Shown here: positions 53,119 to 64,000 of the stretch, one piece after another
How the letters are laid out: each line of letters begins with the position of its first letter
Numbering within the stretch: position 1 is the first letter of the stretch
Assembly (NCBI GenBank): GCA_007844125.1
Contig: CM017564.1
Location: forward strand, 18,008,594 to 18,072,593
Reading direction: 5' to 3'
From: Sinonovacula constricta
Lineage: Eukaryota > Mollusca > Bivalvia > Cardiida > Solecurtidae
Length of the DNA stretch: 64,000 nucleotides
Notes under the pieces: generated by a model
Database searches by the model: none
What the model was told of the DNA's origin: nothing
Seen by the model: only the letters and a program-made list of their open reading frames with translations
Translations under genes and position numbers: made by a program

Positions 53119-56100
53119 TTACTCAAAATACTCAACTAACTCTTTAGCAGCTTGGTAACTTAAATAATGAAACTGTGGTAGGATCGCCACATCCAAAACA
53201 GGTTGGATTTCAAATCGCCTGATGGGTTGACACCTCCACTCTTCATCAGGTCTGTAACATGTAAAACCATAATGTACCTGCCATGTGCACTTAGAATTGA
53301 TTGATTCATAATAAACTGCTGATGCATTGATTGCTTGATCTGTTCGTACATCAAACTGCTCACATAGAGATTTCCATATTTTCCCGGAAGGTCTGATAAC
53401 AAAATTACTGTTTTTCATGTGTTCGAAACTGTCAGACTTCAGAAGTACTCTACTCTGTGCTTCAACAGACTTTCCAAATACCCAGTCTTTCTCTTCAGGT
53501 TCCAAGTAGCTGTCAAATATATGCCCTGAATATGGAGTCTCTCTTATTCTTGTAACAGCCTCTTGAGCAGCAAACCTCATGTTTCCTATAAACTTAATTT
53601 CATCAAATGAGCCTTCTTCACAGTGTTCACAAGCATGAAAGGCATGAGAGTCAATAACACCTCTCTGACTTAATGTCCTATTCTCCGACACATGATACAA
53701 TTCCACACTGTGTCGTTTAGAGTCCCCTTCCGCATAGGAAATCACATTTACTTTATCCAAGTTGAACAGTTTTCTAAAAAGAACCATGGCAAAAGCAGTC
53801 ATCTTATTCCGTTGTCGTTCATCTCCCCCTCCGTCAACAGTAAATTATATTACAGGAACAAGTGATCCATTCACTGTGAAGTGTGGAACATGCTTGGCAT
53901 TAGGTACAGAGTTTCATTCAGATGTCTGAAAATACTTTCTGAAAATATGACATTTTAACAATACTGATACCTGGACCACTGAGTCGAGACTTGGATATTG
54001 GTATGGAATTCAAAGTGGCAATGCATTCCTGGTTCTCTGAAAGTTTTTTCACTTTAATTAGCTGATATGTTGTAATAGTTCGTGTTTTATTGGAGTCTTT
54101 CTCCCAATCGTGATCTTCATACTGGACTTTGACGCAGGATTTGCTTGGTCTTTGTACAACTTCAATGTCTGTATGTACTAATGCTTTATTGTCTCGTCCG
54201 ATTCCTGCAGCCTTTCCCTCATGCATAGCCTCTAGCTTGTAATTAACATTTGCGACTGCAAAATGACTATCTACTGAAGGTTTTTCTGTCCATCTCTAGT
54301 GGACTTTTGTAGAGAAATACCTGGATTTATGTTCTTTCCTTCATGATGTCTTATGCCTTGTTTTGTGCCTGATCTATAGTTCTCTGTGTAAGTATACGCA
54401 CATGACAAAGAAATGGGAATATGGAATATTTCATTCAAAATAGTGACACATCTTGGCATGTCCATCCAAGAACGCTTTTCCAAAAACAATGTCTCGCAGA
54501 TCAGTCTAGGGTGTGCACTCAATCCATCACCTATAGTATCAAACAACGTCAACATCAAACCAGCGAGTTCTGGATACAGTTGTGCAAATGGTTTTCTTCC
54601 TGACCCTGGTAAACGCAACTCATTTTGTATTCGAACTTTGTTCTTCTGTTTCAATTTTGCTGAAGATTCTGACCTTGAACAGTTTTGACATAATTTTCAA
54701 TACCATCATGTACTGCTAAATTTGACATTCCAAGGTTTTTCTTGCTGAATTTCACACCAAGTTTTCCAGTTTTCCTACACTCTTTTGAAGTCAGTGATGT
54801 CAATAGTACTTTAATTATATGACGATCTGTACCAGTCGATGCAAACTGCAATGCTTTCGGTATGATACTAGCAATGCTTTTCTCGCAATGTTCCTGTAAA
54901 ATCGCATCTTTATTTGGCCATTCAATATCAAAAATAAGTGAGTCCCAATCTATATTTTCACTTCTCTTTATAAGGTAAGAAGAGCTTCTTCCATATACAA
55001 GTATGACTGGGAGATTTCGCATGAACATATCTCGAGCATCTGCAGAGTGGTAAGTGTACTATGGAACAGTAATATTTGTACAAGTATATTCGGTTTTAAC
55101 ACATTCAACGAACATCTCGAACGCTTCTCTTAAAGGAATATTGATTTTCTGTTCAATAATATCAGACACACAAAGATACGCAAATGACTTAACCCTTTTC
55201 TTAAAACTGTTTTTCAAATTGTTTACTATTTGTATGTGTTCCTTTACAGAAGCATTCCAGTCTTTAAAACATTGTTTTGAATCATACCAGATGGAGTTCT
55301 TTAAAGCTCCAGCCCGACTCACATCCCTGTTCTTAGATTCATTCCAAAACTTTCTTTTGAAGTATTTCAGATCACTTTCTACAAGTACTTCTTGTCCGCT
55401 GTAAGTCAGACTAACTTGTTTTTTGACATGTTTTTTGACTCGATGTACACCAACGACCCATGTTTTTTTGTCTGTCCTGATCTGCTGTAAATGGGTATCA
55501 AATATGTAATCAATCATGTCACAGACCCTTGATCGGTGTCCGATTGTTATATTTCCCCTGCATTTTTTATTTTTGTATGCCTCTTCAAATGTTTCTCTTC
55601 CTTTGAAATGTACATGTGAGTCCAGTAATACGCTATTTCCATCTTCGTCAAAAACAAGGGTGAATGTTTTATCGGGAGAAGCTGTAATAACAAGCGCACT
55701 ACGTTTTGTAGATTTTTGTATGTCTTGTAACACACGTTCAACGGCACTTTTTCCACATTCGAACCCATAAATTTTTAATGATGTGTGCCACACAAGCTCC
55801 TTTTTTACACTCAAGTTGTTGAAGATTGGAAGCCGCAGAGCATGCAGTGTATCCATACATTCCAAAGATTTCTCTTCCCAATATTTACCTCCTTCTGTAA
55901 CAGAGCTAAAAAAAAAAACACTTTTCCACCTGGTCACATTCTGAATAAAAAATAATGTTACTCTCGAGAAGTCTTTCTGTTATCATGTGAGCTATGCCTG
56001 TGCAGGCACTACTGCCGTTTGGTTCATCTGATGAGCAAGAATTCTGACAAAAACCTGGGTAAATGGTTCTAAACTGTGTAACATTTTGCTCTGGGTGACT

Positions 56101-56276
56101 TTTTCATGAGCCGCTTTTCGTTATGTCGTGTACTTCTATTTCACACGTACGACTTTGCTCTGTGTCATCATTTTGCTGCAAGCCGCTTTGCTTGGCAACA
56201 CTTTGCCCTGGAAGACTTAGCTCTGGACTATTTTGTTCAGGTTCAAGTGGCTCTGGGCCTTTTTCCCCTTGGTCAT
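53119..56276 (-). pseudogene. large protein with a cysteine-protease-like region and a DDE-like region, decayed
   Basis: Read from the right on the minus strand. 56060-55925: PNGSSACTGIAHMITERLL, a nucleophile-type Cys in S-S-A-C-T. 55937-55059: ITASPDKTFTLVFDED followed by SVLLDSHVHFKG, resembling the strand and His/Asp part of herpesvirus-tegument-type (C76-like) proteases, then a basic helical region. 55028-54651 and 54654-54271: helical, with GRKPFAQLYPELAGLMLTLF and SAHPRLICETLFLEKRSWMD. 54260-53918: GRDNKALVHTDIEVVQRPSK. 53850-53119: FTVDGGGDERQRNKMTAF and AEGDSKRHSVELYHVSENR, resembling D-G-G-x-D and H-x-x-x-E motifs of DDE-type recombinases, then a conserved-looking tail. Lesions: TAG near 55059, TAA near 53850, TGA near 56104, and frameshifts near 55920, 54653, 54290 and 53920. 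Family not named; domain calls are by motif only. Confidence 0.5.
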
Positions 56277-56723
56277 TTAGCCATAAGTCTTGTACTTCAG
56301 TTTCATCCGCCAAATTCGCCACATACAGATTTTCTCTAGTCCACTTCGCTCGATGTCTTGTACTTTAGTTTCACTCACGCTTCTTCGCCCCATACAGCTT
56401 TTCTCTGGTCTACTTCCATTGATGTCTTGTACTTCAGTTTCTTTCACGCTTCTTCGCTCCATACAGCTTTTGTTTGGTCTACTTCCATCGATGTCTTGTA
56501 CTTCAGTTTCATTCACGCTTCTTCGCTTCATACAGCTTTTCTCTGGTCCACTTCGCTTGATGTCTTGAACTTCAGTTTCATTCACGCTTCTTCGCTCTAT
56601 ACAGCTTTTCTCTGGTCCACTAACCTCGATGTCTTGTACTTCAGTTTCATTCACGCTTCTTCGATCCATACAGCTTTTCTCTGGTCCACTTCGCCTGATA
56701 TCTTGTACTTCAGTTTCATTCAC
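56277..56723 (-). repeat. 69-bp coding tandem repeat (23 residues), about six copies, N-terminal to the protease-like region
   Basis: The minus-strand frame repeats RRSVNETEVQDIKRSGPEKS followed by CME; variable positions fall mainly in the KRSGPE part. The frame is open over 148 codons and is in the same direction as the protease-DDE gene, to whose N-terminus it leads after a frameshift near 56300. Plus-strand frames through it (for example 56358-56729) are artefacts of the period. Confidence 0.85.
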
Positions 56724-57700
56724 GCTTAATTAGTCAAGCGCCAAATCTACAAGCTGCGGTGCCTCTGCTTAATAGAATAGTATTGGATATCGGAAATTAC
56801 CAGGATAATATTGACATAACTTTTGGCCCCAGGTAACAAATAAAATTGCGCATAATCCTCAAATTGGCCTGTATCAGTGCACCAAGTTTCAAGAAAATAT
56901 TTAAAATCCTTTGTGATTTATAGCAGGATCCATTTTTAAGTGGATAGACAATTTCTATCTATAATAACAGTAAGATGACCTTTGACTCCAGCGTAAACTT
57001 TTGTTTGTGCAAAACCTGAAAGTTATTGACATATTAAGGGTTTTTCTATTTTCAGTTACAGCGACCTGATATTTGACCCCAGGTGAAATTAAAAGGTCAT
57101 GCATAATTCTGACATACTTTATATAATTTCTTCATTACTTTTTAGTTTACGGTTCAGCGTTTGATCCTAGGCGCCGACATGAACAATCACTGCGTTGATT
57201 TGATCAAAAATTCTTTCTGAGGTCATTCACCACCCATTGCTTATTCAAGTAAGAAAGCTGACAGTCGCTTGCAGTTATAGTCAAAGAGTTCACTGGTTAT
57301 GACACCCAGATGATTCCTATAATACTGATAAGAGCCTGTAGATTATGGAGAAATGATCAAATGTGCATTAAATCCAAACCAATCATACTTTATACAGTCT
57401 AGCATTGGCATTACACGGTGCGCTATTTTAGGCTTACATGGTCGACAAACCCAGTAGGTTTTTAAAGTGAAAAATAATTGTTTGAGCTTCATTCACGTGA
57501 TTGTCAAGTGATTATTGTTATAGTAATAACTTTTCAATGGTTTTACTTGTTTATACAGACTAAAATTTAGTTTAATTAGACTGAAATTGTTTTAATTTAA
57601 ATTATAAAACTAAATTGAACTTAAATTGTTTTTTTTAATTTATATTTTAACAGAGAATAACCCAAAACGTACTTCCGACATATCAGCTTTAAAAACATAA
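56724..57700. other. no gene seen
   Basis: AT-rich. 57180-57260 is slightly GC-richer. No ORF or repeat family recognised. This is where a 5' end or promoter of the minus-strand gene would be expected if it starts near 56730. Confidence 0.3.
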
Positions 57701-57883
57701 CCTATAAAAGCAATACTGGTTCAAAATCAGCAACAAGTCGTTTCAGCTTTGCTCGCAAACCCACTTGAGGCACAAGTTCTTTCAGGAGAATATCATCTTG
57801 AACAACTGATATCAGAGCGTCACCGTCAATCAGGTTTTCTGAAAGAAATGAATACAATGACAGGTCTTTTAAAAGCAAAATGA
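57701..57883 (+). CDS. possible terminal exon on the plus strand, unknown protein
   Basis: Open for 60 codons to a TGA at 57881-57883, encoding KAILVQNQQQVVSALLANPL then EAQVLSGEYHLEQLISERHR and QSGFLKEMNTMTGLLKAK. The amphipathic helical pattern resembles C-terminal oligomerisation helices of Myb/SANT or MADF-type proteins, some of which partner PIF/Harbinger transposases, but this is only a resemblance. No upstream exon was identified. It lies inside the 11.8-kb element, divergent from the protease-DDE gene. Confidence 0.35.
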   Translation, partial: PIKAILVQNQQQVVSALLANPLEAQVLSGEYHLEQLISERHRQSGFLKEMNTMTGLLKAK

Positions 57884-60800
57884 GTGATCCTACTTTTCAA
57901 CGAAAATCAGATCCATTTTTTCATTTTTTTTGTTTGTACTTACTATCTTGTGGGCTGAAGTTGGAACAAATTTATGTTTAGTCAAAACTATTAAAAGTTA
58001 ATGATAATCTGTCATTGTTTAAATGTTTTAACTAACTTTACTGTGACTTAATCATTCAATTGTATGAGGTAAATATTGTAAGCACGGGATATAAAACGTT
58101 TTTTAGATTATCATTGTAGCCGATTAGCTTTTGTAAAAAAAATGTAAATCGAACGAATATATAGAAATTACCATGTCATATTTTACTAAGTGATATTGAT
58201 ATAATATCAATATGCAACTACATTCTAATTAGTTGATGTAGTATAAAACCTCCATTTAGTATTACAGTCAGTCCACAATACATGCTGACTGAATATTCAA
58301 AAGGCATCTCAGTAAAATAGTGCATGCAAAAGTGATGAAAATGAATCGGTGGATTAGCATTACATCCAATGGTTGCTTTTGCTATAACTATTAACCGATA
58401 AGTAAAAGTTCATTCTAAAGAATTTAAGAAAGTCGATTATAATAAATGTGCTATGTTGAGATAGCTATATCATTACTGGTATATTTATTCAATCTTGTAT
58501 ACGGCCTACCTATCTAAAGAGTTATTAAAGCCATGCAACTAAGTTTGACTGTGTTAGTATGAAGACTATTTCATAATTTCAGTCCCAAAATATCTTTCCC
58601 CAATCAACGCTAAACCTGGTCAGTTGCAGGTCATTGTCAGACAAGACTTGCCTACGACAGACAAATGTTTTTAGTTTGTCTGTCGCAATGGCAGAGAACT
58701 TTTGTCCAAATTTTCTCTATATCTATTGGTGCGACAGTTAAAAAATGGCAATGACTGGTAAAAGTTGAGAAATTTTCTGTTGCATGTCCTCTGAGGAATA
58801 GTTTTCGCTTTGACTGTTCCCCACCCCCTGACTTGTTTTTTTTAATAAAGATTAGTATTCATAAATTCTGAACTTTTGTCTGTATCCCTGTTCATTTTCT
58901 ACCTATAATGATTCAATTCTGCCTTACAAATATGTATACAATTTGTTGCTAAATCTTCAATTTTATAGAAAATTTAGCATTAAGGGCAAACAACAAAGGG
59001 AATCATAATTATACATGTATATATACAGTTGATTACAAGACAGAAAAAGCAGACAAGACAGCATTCCTTCACTACTTCTATAAACTATATACATTTGCAT
59101 TACCTTTTAAATGGAAAATTCTTCACTGAAAATTACAAAAAGGTGAAATTAATAAGTGTATAATTTTGTCTAAGTTATGACAACTTCAGCTATGTAAAAT
59201 AAATAAAAATGTATGTTTCTATGAATTTACATCTATGTGCATTGTATAAGATCTATGAGGTTCTATACTGAATACCCAGTGTCTATCCTTGGATTAGAAA
59301 AATGGGAAAGTATTGCAAATTTATCTGATAACGAACTAATGCAGATATTTTCTTTCTCTGCTTATATAAAGTACCCACACCCACACCCCACCCCCGAAAT
59401 TTAAAAAAGGGTGCCCCCCCCCCCCCTGTACTGCCTAGGATGAAAACTGATCCCCCCAAGTCTTTTAAATTATTGCAGATTTTTTTTAACATCATAATTA
59501 ATTTTGGCTTCAGATAAGCATTTTATTTAGTTTCAATTGAACTACATTCAGAATCATTGCAAATGTGTTAATATAATCACAATTCATTTTTGTATTTCAA
59601 GAACTAATTTGAGCAGTCGGAAACCGTTTTTTTTTTTCTTTGTATTTTTTACCATTTTGCAAAAACTAAATAGGGTCAGCAGTTTGTAAACAAATGAATC
59701 GTGGCTCTATGTATGGTTCAGTGACGATTTCTAAAGCAAATTCTCTATATTAATCAATATGCAATCGAAGTAGTAAAATAATAAGAAATGTACTTGAATT
59801 TATACCAGTAAATACCTTGCAACCATCTGTTATTTTTTTGTGTAAATTGACTTTTATTCTATTGTTGCATTCGTCTTACAACCTATTTGCCGCCTGGGTT
59901 TTATTGAAGCTGTTCATCAGTGGTAATGAATGATGCCACACCACTGACGCCCCCTAGCGCATTAGCAGAACTCCATTTTTAAATGTAAACAACATACATG
60001 TACACTCCATGATCCCTGAGGACCAGAAAAATATAACTACACAATGATGTAGTATGGGACGACATTTTACAGCCGCCACACAGGCACTAAACACCAGCTG
60101 TAGTAAGTTAAATTAAAAAATATCTAGATGAGAGATAAGAAAAGGCATAAAATTTAACTAAAATAACCACGGTAAAACAAACACTTTTACAACAGAAAAA
60201 ATGTTTAAATAAATAAATTTATACATATGATTTTATTTCTGTGATATTTCTTGATGCACAAAGAAGGAATCCGAGTTTAAACATTTTCAGATTTTAACCT
60301 TTTTGAACCATTCAAACATTTTGGTATCTTCATATATCTTAATATTTGGTATCTTATATATCTTAATTCTGATGCAAAAAATGTGCACACTTTTTTGACA
60401 GATTTCAGAACACAAATTCAATGTCAATTTCGTATCAAATATTCATAAATTATTAAGCAGAAATATGACACAACTTATTGTCACACATTTGCCACAATGC
60501 AGATCAACTGATGAGGCTAACAAATGCCGTAAATTTGAAGAAAATCCACAAAATTAACTCAATTAAAATTAGCTTCATGTTTTGATCCTGATAATTTCAA
60601 CAGCGCATACTCACAGGAAATAAAGGGAAGTCACTCTATACGCTTCTTAGTAAAGCCTAAATTGATATTTGTTATCTTTGTGGGTTGTTTTTAAGATCGA
60701 GAAATCATCATCAGAGCGAGTACGAAGTCACTCTATAAACTTCCCCGATAGTTTCATACTCGTCAGTTTTCATTTTCATACTTACGAGATGTGACTGGCG

Positions 60801-60985
60801 GGTGTTTTAAGTCAGTTTTGCCGACAATGTGGTTATAATTAACAAACTGTACCCCCAGCAACACAATAAGAATTTATTATTAACCCCAACCAACACAATT
60901 ATAATTGGTTAAATACCCCCATACAACACATTTATATTCCAGGAAACACTCCCCACCCACCGAATTTTAATTGATTTCCGTTCCA
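57884..60985. other. no gene seen in about 3 kb
   Basis: AT-rich. Contains poly-C (59415-59430) beside CACCC-rich sequence. The last 150 bp before 61025 hold repeated CCAACACAATT and CCCCA motifs mirroring the left end at 49290-49340. Confidence 0.4.
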
Positions 60986-61441
60986 CCCCACCCACCCCGC
61001 GATGCCGTTTTTCCTGGAACAGCCCTAAGTAATTACTAAGTAATACCTGTACCTTATCTGACAAAGTGCTATTCAGGAAATGGATACTGCTGTCTGTTAC
61101 TGTGTGTAGTCCAATCTAAAGAAGTGGTCGATCAGTTGGACGACTACTCAGTATTTCTTGCAGCACTAGAAAATGTAATACTATTGTTATCAAATAGTTA
61201 TTAAATAAGATGTTTGTCTACTTTTATCATGGCATGTTCATTGTATGACCACAAATGATAATTCTCAGGATTTAACTCTAGCATTACTTTTTTGTAAAAT
61301 TTAAAAATATACACAATCATTAAACATGACATTTGCTGGAAAACTTGCTCTTCAGGAAATTGGTCAAACCTCAATAACCTGGGATAATTTTTCAAAGTGT
61401 AAGATCTGGCATTGTACAATTTACAAACTTGCTTCATCATA

Positions 61442-62140
61442 AGTGTGGGCAAGTATTGCATCTGCTTCCTAAGACAGCGCAGTGTGGGCAAGTGTTACAT
61501 CTGCTTCATCAGACAGCGCAGTGTGGGCAGGTATTGCATCTGCTTCATCAGACAGCGCAGTGTGGGCAGGTGTTGCATCTGCTTCATCAGACAGCGCAGT
61601 GTGGGCAGGTGTTACATCTGCTTCATCAGACAGCGCAGTGTGGGCAGGTGTTGCATCTGCTTCATCAGACAGCGCAGTGTGGGCAGGTGTTACATCTGCT
61701 TCATCAGAAAGCGCAGTGTGGGCAGGTGTTGCATCTGCTTCATCAGACAGCGCAGTGTGGGCAGGTGTTACATCTGCTTCATCAGACAGCGCAGTGTGGG
61801 CAGGTGTTGCATCTGCTTCATCAGACAGCGCAGTGTGGGCAGGTGTTGCATCTGCTTCAACTTTCGTCGCAGTGTGGGCAGGTATTGCATCTGCTTCATC
61901 AGACAGCGCAGTGTGGGCAGGTGTTACATCTGCTTCAACTTTCGTCGCAGTGTGGGCAGGTATTGCATCTGCTTCATCAGACAGCGCAGTGTGGGCAGGT
62001 GTTACATCTGCTTCATCAGACAGCGCAGTGTGGGCAGGTGTTGCATCTGCTTCATCAGACAGCGCAGTGTGGGCAGGTGTTGCATCTGCTTCAACTTTCG
62101 TCGCAGTGTGGGCAGTTGTAGTATCTGCTTCATCAGACAT
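61442..62140 (-). repeat. 39-bp coding tandem repeat (13 residues), about 18 copies
   Basis: The unit GCAGTGTGGGCAGGTGTTGC followed by ATCTGCTTCATCAGACAGC; successive units start 39 bp apart (61481, 61520 and so on). Variants carry ACTTTCGTC in place of CATCAGACAGC (61858, 61935 and 62092), or TATTGC or TTACAT. All three plus-strand frames are open too, but the minus-strand frame reads ATPAHTALSDEAD and follows the MULE/SWIM gene's coding strand. Confidence 0.95.
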
Positions 62141-64000
62141 GTTTTGATTTATGTGACCGCCTTTCAAAAGAAGAACTATTATGATCAGAATATACAACTC
62201 TAAAAAAATATATGTGCGCTTCAAGATACTAAATATGTTAGTACATACAAGCATTTAATTTTTTCACAGGTGCAAATAATTTCTAACCTTGTGCAGATTC
62301 AGTTGGTCGTTTTGTTGAGGAAATGTCAGCTGCAGACATGATCTTATCTGAAGCGAAATAAAATAAATTCAGGTTGTAGTATTTTATTATCCCCGTCATA
62401 GGTGACATATGGGTCGGGGCCATCCCACATTCACCTTACAAATTTTTCATATAAACATTTCACATATAACATATAACAAGGACATGTTATATGCATCTAT
62501 ATATATTCAATACAAAAGCATTAATCTTTAAATGACATAGATATGAATTACAAAACATTTCTATTTGTTATATTAAGGTGTTCATCTTAATTCACTTGCT
62601 ATAAACATAATTCTCACCTTAACATAAGCGAAAGAAAATTATATAACTAGAAATGTGTTCCACGTTTTGGGATGGTGGAGGGTCAAGGGCAAATTTCACA
62701 CAACCCCTTAAAAGTGGTGGCATAAAAATGTGACTATAATTTTGCATTCGAATATTCAAGCTCTATGCCTTGTTGTTTTTGAGATTATTTTAAATAAATC
62801 TTTTGGCTGCCATGACACCCAGAGTTATGGGCAAAATATGTGTATGGGCTTTATATCAGATCAAAGAATAGTACAAGTAAGAGTACATCGAAATGAGTTA
62901 TTGGAGGTACCTTCTTTCAACTGATTATCCTCTGGTATAGGCATTGTAGAGGCCATGGGAACAATTTTGTAAGAAGGCACCTTGTTGAAGTTGACTGGAG
63001 CCATGTAGCTAAAACACAGCAAACCAAATTGAAGAGTAATGTACATTAACATTTTGAAAGAAAAATTATAACTGCTGATGTATAAAGCATATCATTCCAA
63101 GATACATGCAACATTTTCAGTTTCAAATAACTCTTTCAGCCATTATTTCTAGGGATGTGACCGGTTACTAAAATTCGTAATTGGTTAACCGCCAAATTAT
63201 CCATTAACCAGTTATTTGGTCACTTCCCTAATTATTTCCCATGACTTTTCCAAGACTATTTAAAATAACAAAAGACATACAGTTCAAACAAGACCTACCA
63301 TTTTTTTTACTGCATTCAGTTTAGGCTGTCGCTTCCTATATTTTCTTCTGGTCTTTAGCAATCCATGTTGCATATGAAAAGTTTTTCTACCTCTTTTTGA
63401 TGGACGCCTCAAAAGTCCTGCCTCCTTAAGCTCCATGGCTCTTATTTTGGCATGAAGAAACAGCAGATCCGGAAACAAAGTTACATAGTTACTGGTGTTG
63501 CCTACAATGTGCAGCATTCCATGAATGGAAGATGCAAGCATTTTGCACCTTGAACCCATTGCCACAGGGACAGTGCTTCTAGTACAATTTGAATTTTGTC
63601 TCACATGAACATGATTGTTGGTTTCAGACAACTGTTGAGTTTTATATGATGGCTGATTGTCAAAATGATCTATATATGGAGAATGCCTGTCTTCTGTCTC
63701 CAAAGTGTCCCAGCCATGACTTTTATCAAAATACAAAGTATATGTTTGCAAGGAAAGTGGTTCCTTTTCCAGTCTGGACACGAACATGATGGTAATAAAC
63801 CAGAAAGGTGTACATTGTAAGTTTTAGACTGGTCCTCGCTAGTGACTTTGAAGGTTTCTTTTGTAAGTTCAGTTATGTTAGTAAATGGGACGTCATCTGC
63901 AGAAGGTATCCGCTTTGTACAATGGTTACGGAACAATAGTGGTCGATCCTTCAGGAACTCAGGCACATTTGTGGCATATGTCCGAACACCACTCAAGCTT
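61469..64000 (-). pseudogene. MULE/SWIM-type transposase, C-terminal part, runs off the window
   Basis: From the right edge: GVRTYATNVPEFLKDRP, then a SWIM zinc finger PSCSCPDWKRNHFPCKH (C-x-C, 11 residues, C-x-H; 63786-63742). After a one-base shift near 63725, WDTLETEDRHSPYIDHFD. Later a basic GLLRRPSKRGRKTFHMQ and RRKYRKRQPKL region (63284-63480), ending at a donor GTAGGT. Probable further exons: 63010-62917 (MAPVNFNKVPSYKIVPMAS) and 62351-62288 (IMSAADISSTKRPTESAQ). Then the 39-bp repeat array coding ATPAHTALSDEAD units to a stop at 61469. SWIM fingers sit C-terminal to the catalytic core in MULE transposases; the core lies beyond 64000. The related catalytic fragment at 34591-36140 belongs to the same group. 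Confidence 0.6.
63150..63230. mobile_element. 81-bp hAT-type MITE with 8-bp target duplication
   Basis: Near-palindrome: TAGGGATGTGACCGGTTA at the left and TAACCAGTTATTTGGTCA-CTTCCCTA at the right. Flanked by ATTATTTC at 63142-63149 and 63231-63238, a perfect 8-bp duplication as made by hAT transposases. It sits in an intron of the MULE/SWIM gene. Its ends differ from those of the hAT element at 27973-33269. Confidence 0.82.

Larger units (their letters stand above)
49233..61025. mobile_element. candidate large inverted-repeat element, 11.8 kb, with TAA flanks
   Basis: The left end GGGCTGTTCCAGGAAAAA (49233-49250) is the exact complement of the right end (61008-61025). Each is followed inward by GGGGTGG...GGTGGAACGG, then repeats of CCAACACAATT. 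TAA precedes the left end (49230-49232) and follows the right (61026-61028), as for TWA-targeting PIF/Harbinger-type elements. Inside are a SINE, a Penelope-like 3' fragment, a 70-bp array, a decayed protease-plus-DDE gene on the minus strand and a coding-like exon on the plus strand. The internal gene does not look like a Harbinger transposase. The ends could also belong to two separate elements. Confidence 0.55.

Noticed and set aside
56104..56106. TGA before the protease-like region as a second selenocysteine codon
   Set aside because: Other stop types (TAG, TAA) and frameshifts interrupt the same gene and no SECIS-like fold was seen near it, so decay is simpler.
61412..62203. Three overlapping plus-strand ORFs of 221-263 codons
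   Set aside because: Artefacts of a 39-bp unit lacking stops; the minus-strand frame is the one linked to adjacent exons.

Overview
This window looks like repeat-dominated, AT-rich nuclear DNA from an invertebrate animal, most likely a bivalve mollusc. The evidence is a RING-less B-box/coiled-coil/propeller protein of the type expanded in molluscs, I/Nimb-like LINEs with an RNase H domain, intron-containing hAT, P-like, pogo and MULE/SWIM genes with GT..AG junctions, tRNA-like SINEs, and Penelope-like elements carrying an in-frame TGA plus a SECIS-like hairpin. Selenoprotein Naiad elements have been reported from clams and spiders. The species cannot be named from the sequence. There is no sign of prokaryotic or phage organisation.

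Layout. 1-3.5 kb: one apparently intact host gene (TRIM-like, 906-2669, +) after an (AAT)n tract, then (TA)n DNA. 4.0-9.0 kb: a satellite with a 31-bp base unit, dimerised to 62 bp and locally to 124 bp, interrupted by a decayed Crypton/KIAA1958-like fragment. 9.0-18.8 kb: an antisense LINE split by a 5.2-kb P-like element (10328-15521, 7-bp target duplication) and by a Penelope-like copy (16697-18397). 18.8-20.5 kb: a second antisense LINE with a 0.66-kb internal tandem duplication. 22.16-26.18 kb: a foldback element built from repeated hairpins, containing a 21-bp minisatellite and a SINE. 27.97-33.27 kb: a hAT element whose transposase gene is split by a second Penelope-like copy. 34.6-36.1 kb: a MULE fragment. 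37.2-40.1 kb: an internally deleted sense LINE. 40.8-42.0 kb: a pogo-like 3' half. 43.0-46.0 kb: a five-exon Ulp1/C48-like protease gene with no long ORF. 46.2-48.4 kb: a third LINE. 49.23-61.03 kb: a putative 11.8-kb element bounded by GGGCTGTTCCAG inverted termini and TAA, carrying a decayed gene with a cysteine-protease-like region followed by a DDE-like region. 61.4-64 kb: the 3' part of a MULE/SWIM gene whose C-terminus is a 39-bp coding repeat array.

The genes do not form a shared pathway. The window is a stack of nested mobile elements beside one host gene. The best biology is the two Penelope-like copies: each is open through the reverse transcriptase except for one TGA at the same codon, and each has the same hairpin downstream with the quartet, stem and apical AA of a eukaryotic SECIS. 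The second is the 11.8-kb inverted-repeat element with a protease-plus-DDE gene. Most transposon genes here carry stops or frameshifts and are called pseudogenes. Domain calls come from reading motifs by eye; no database search was possible.
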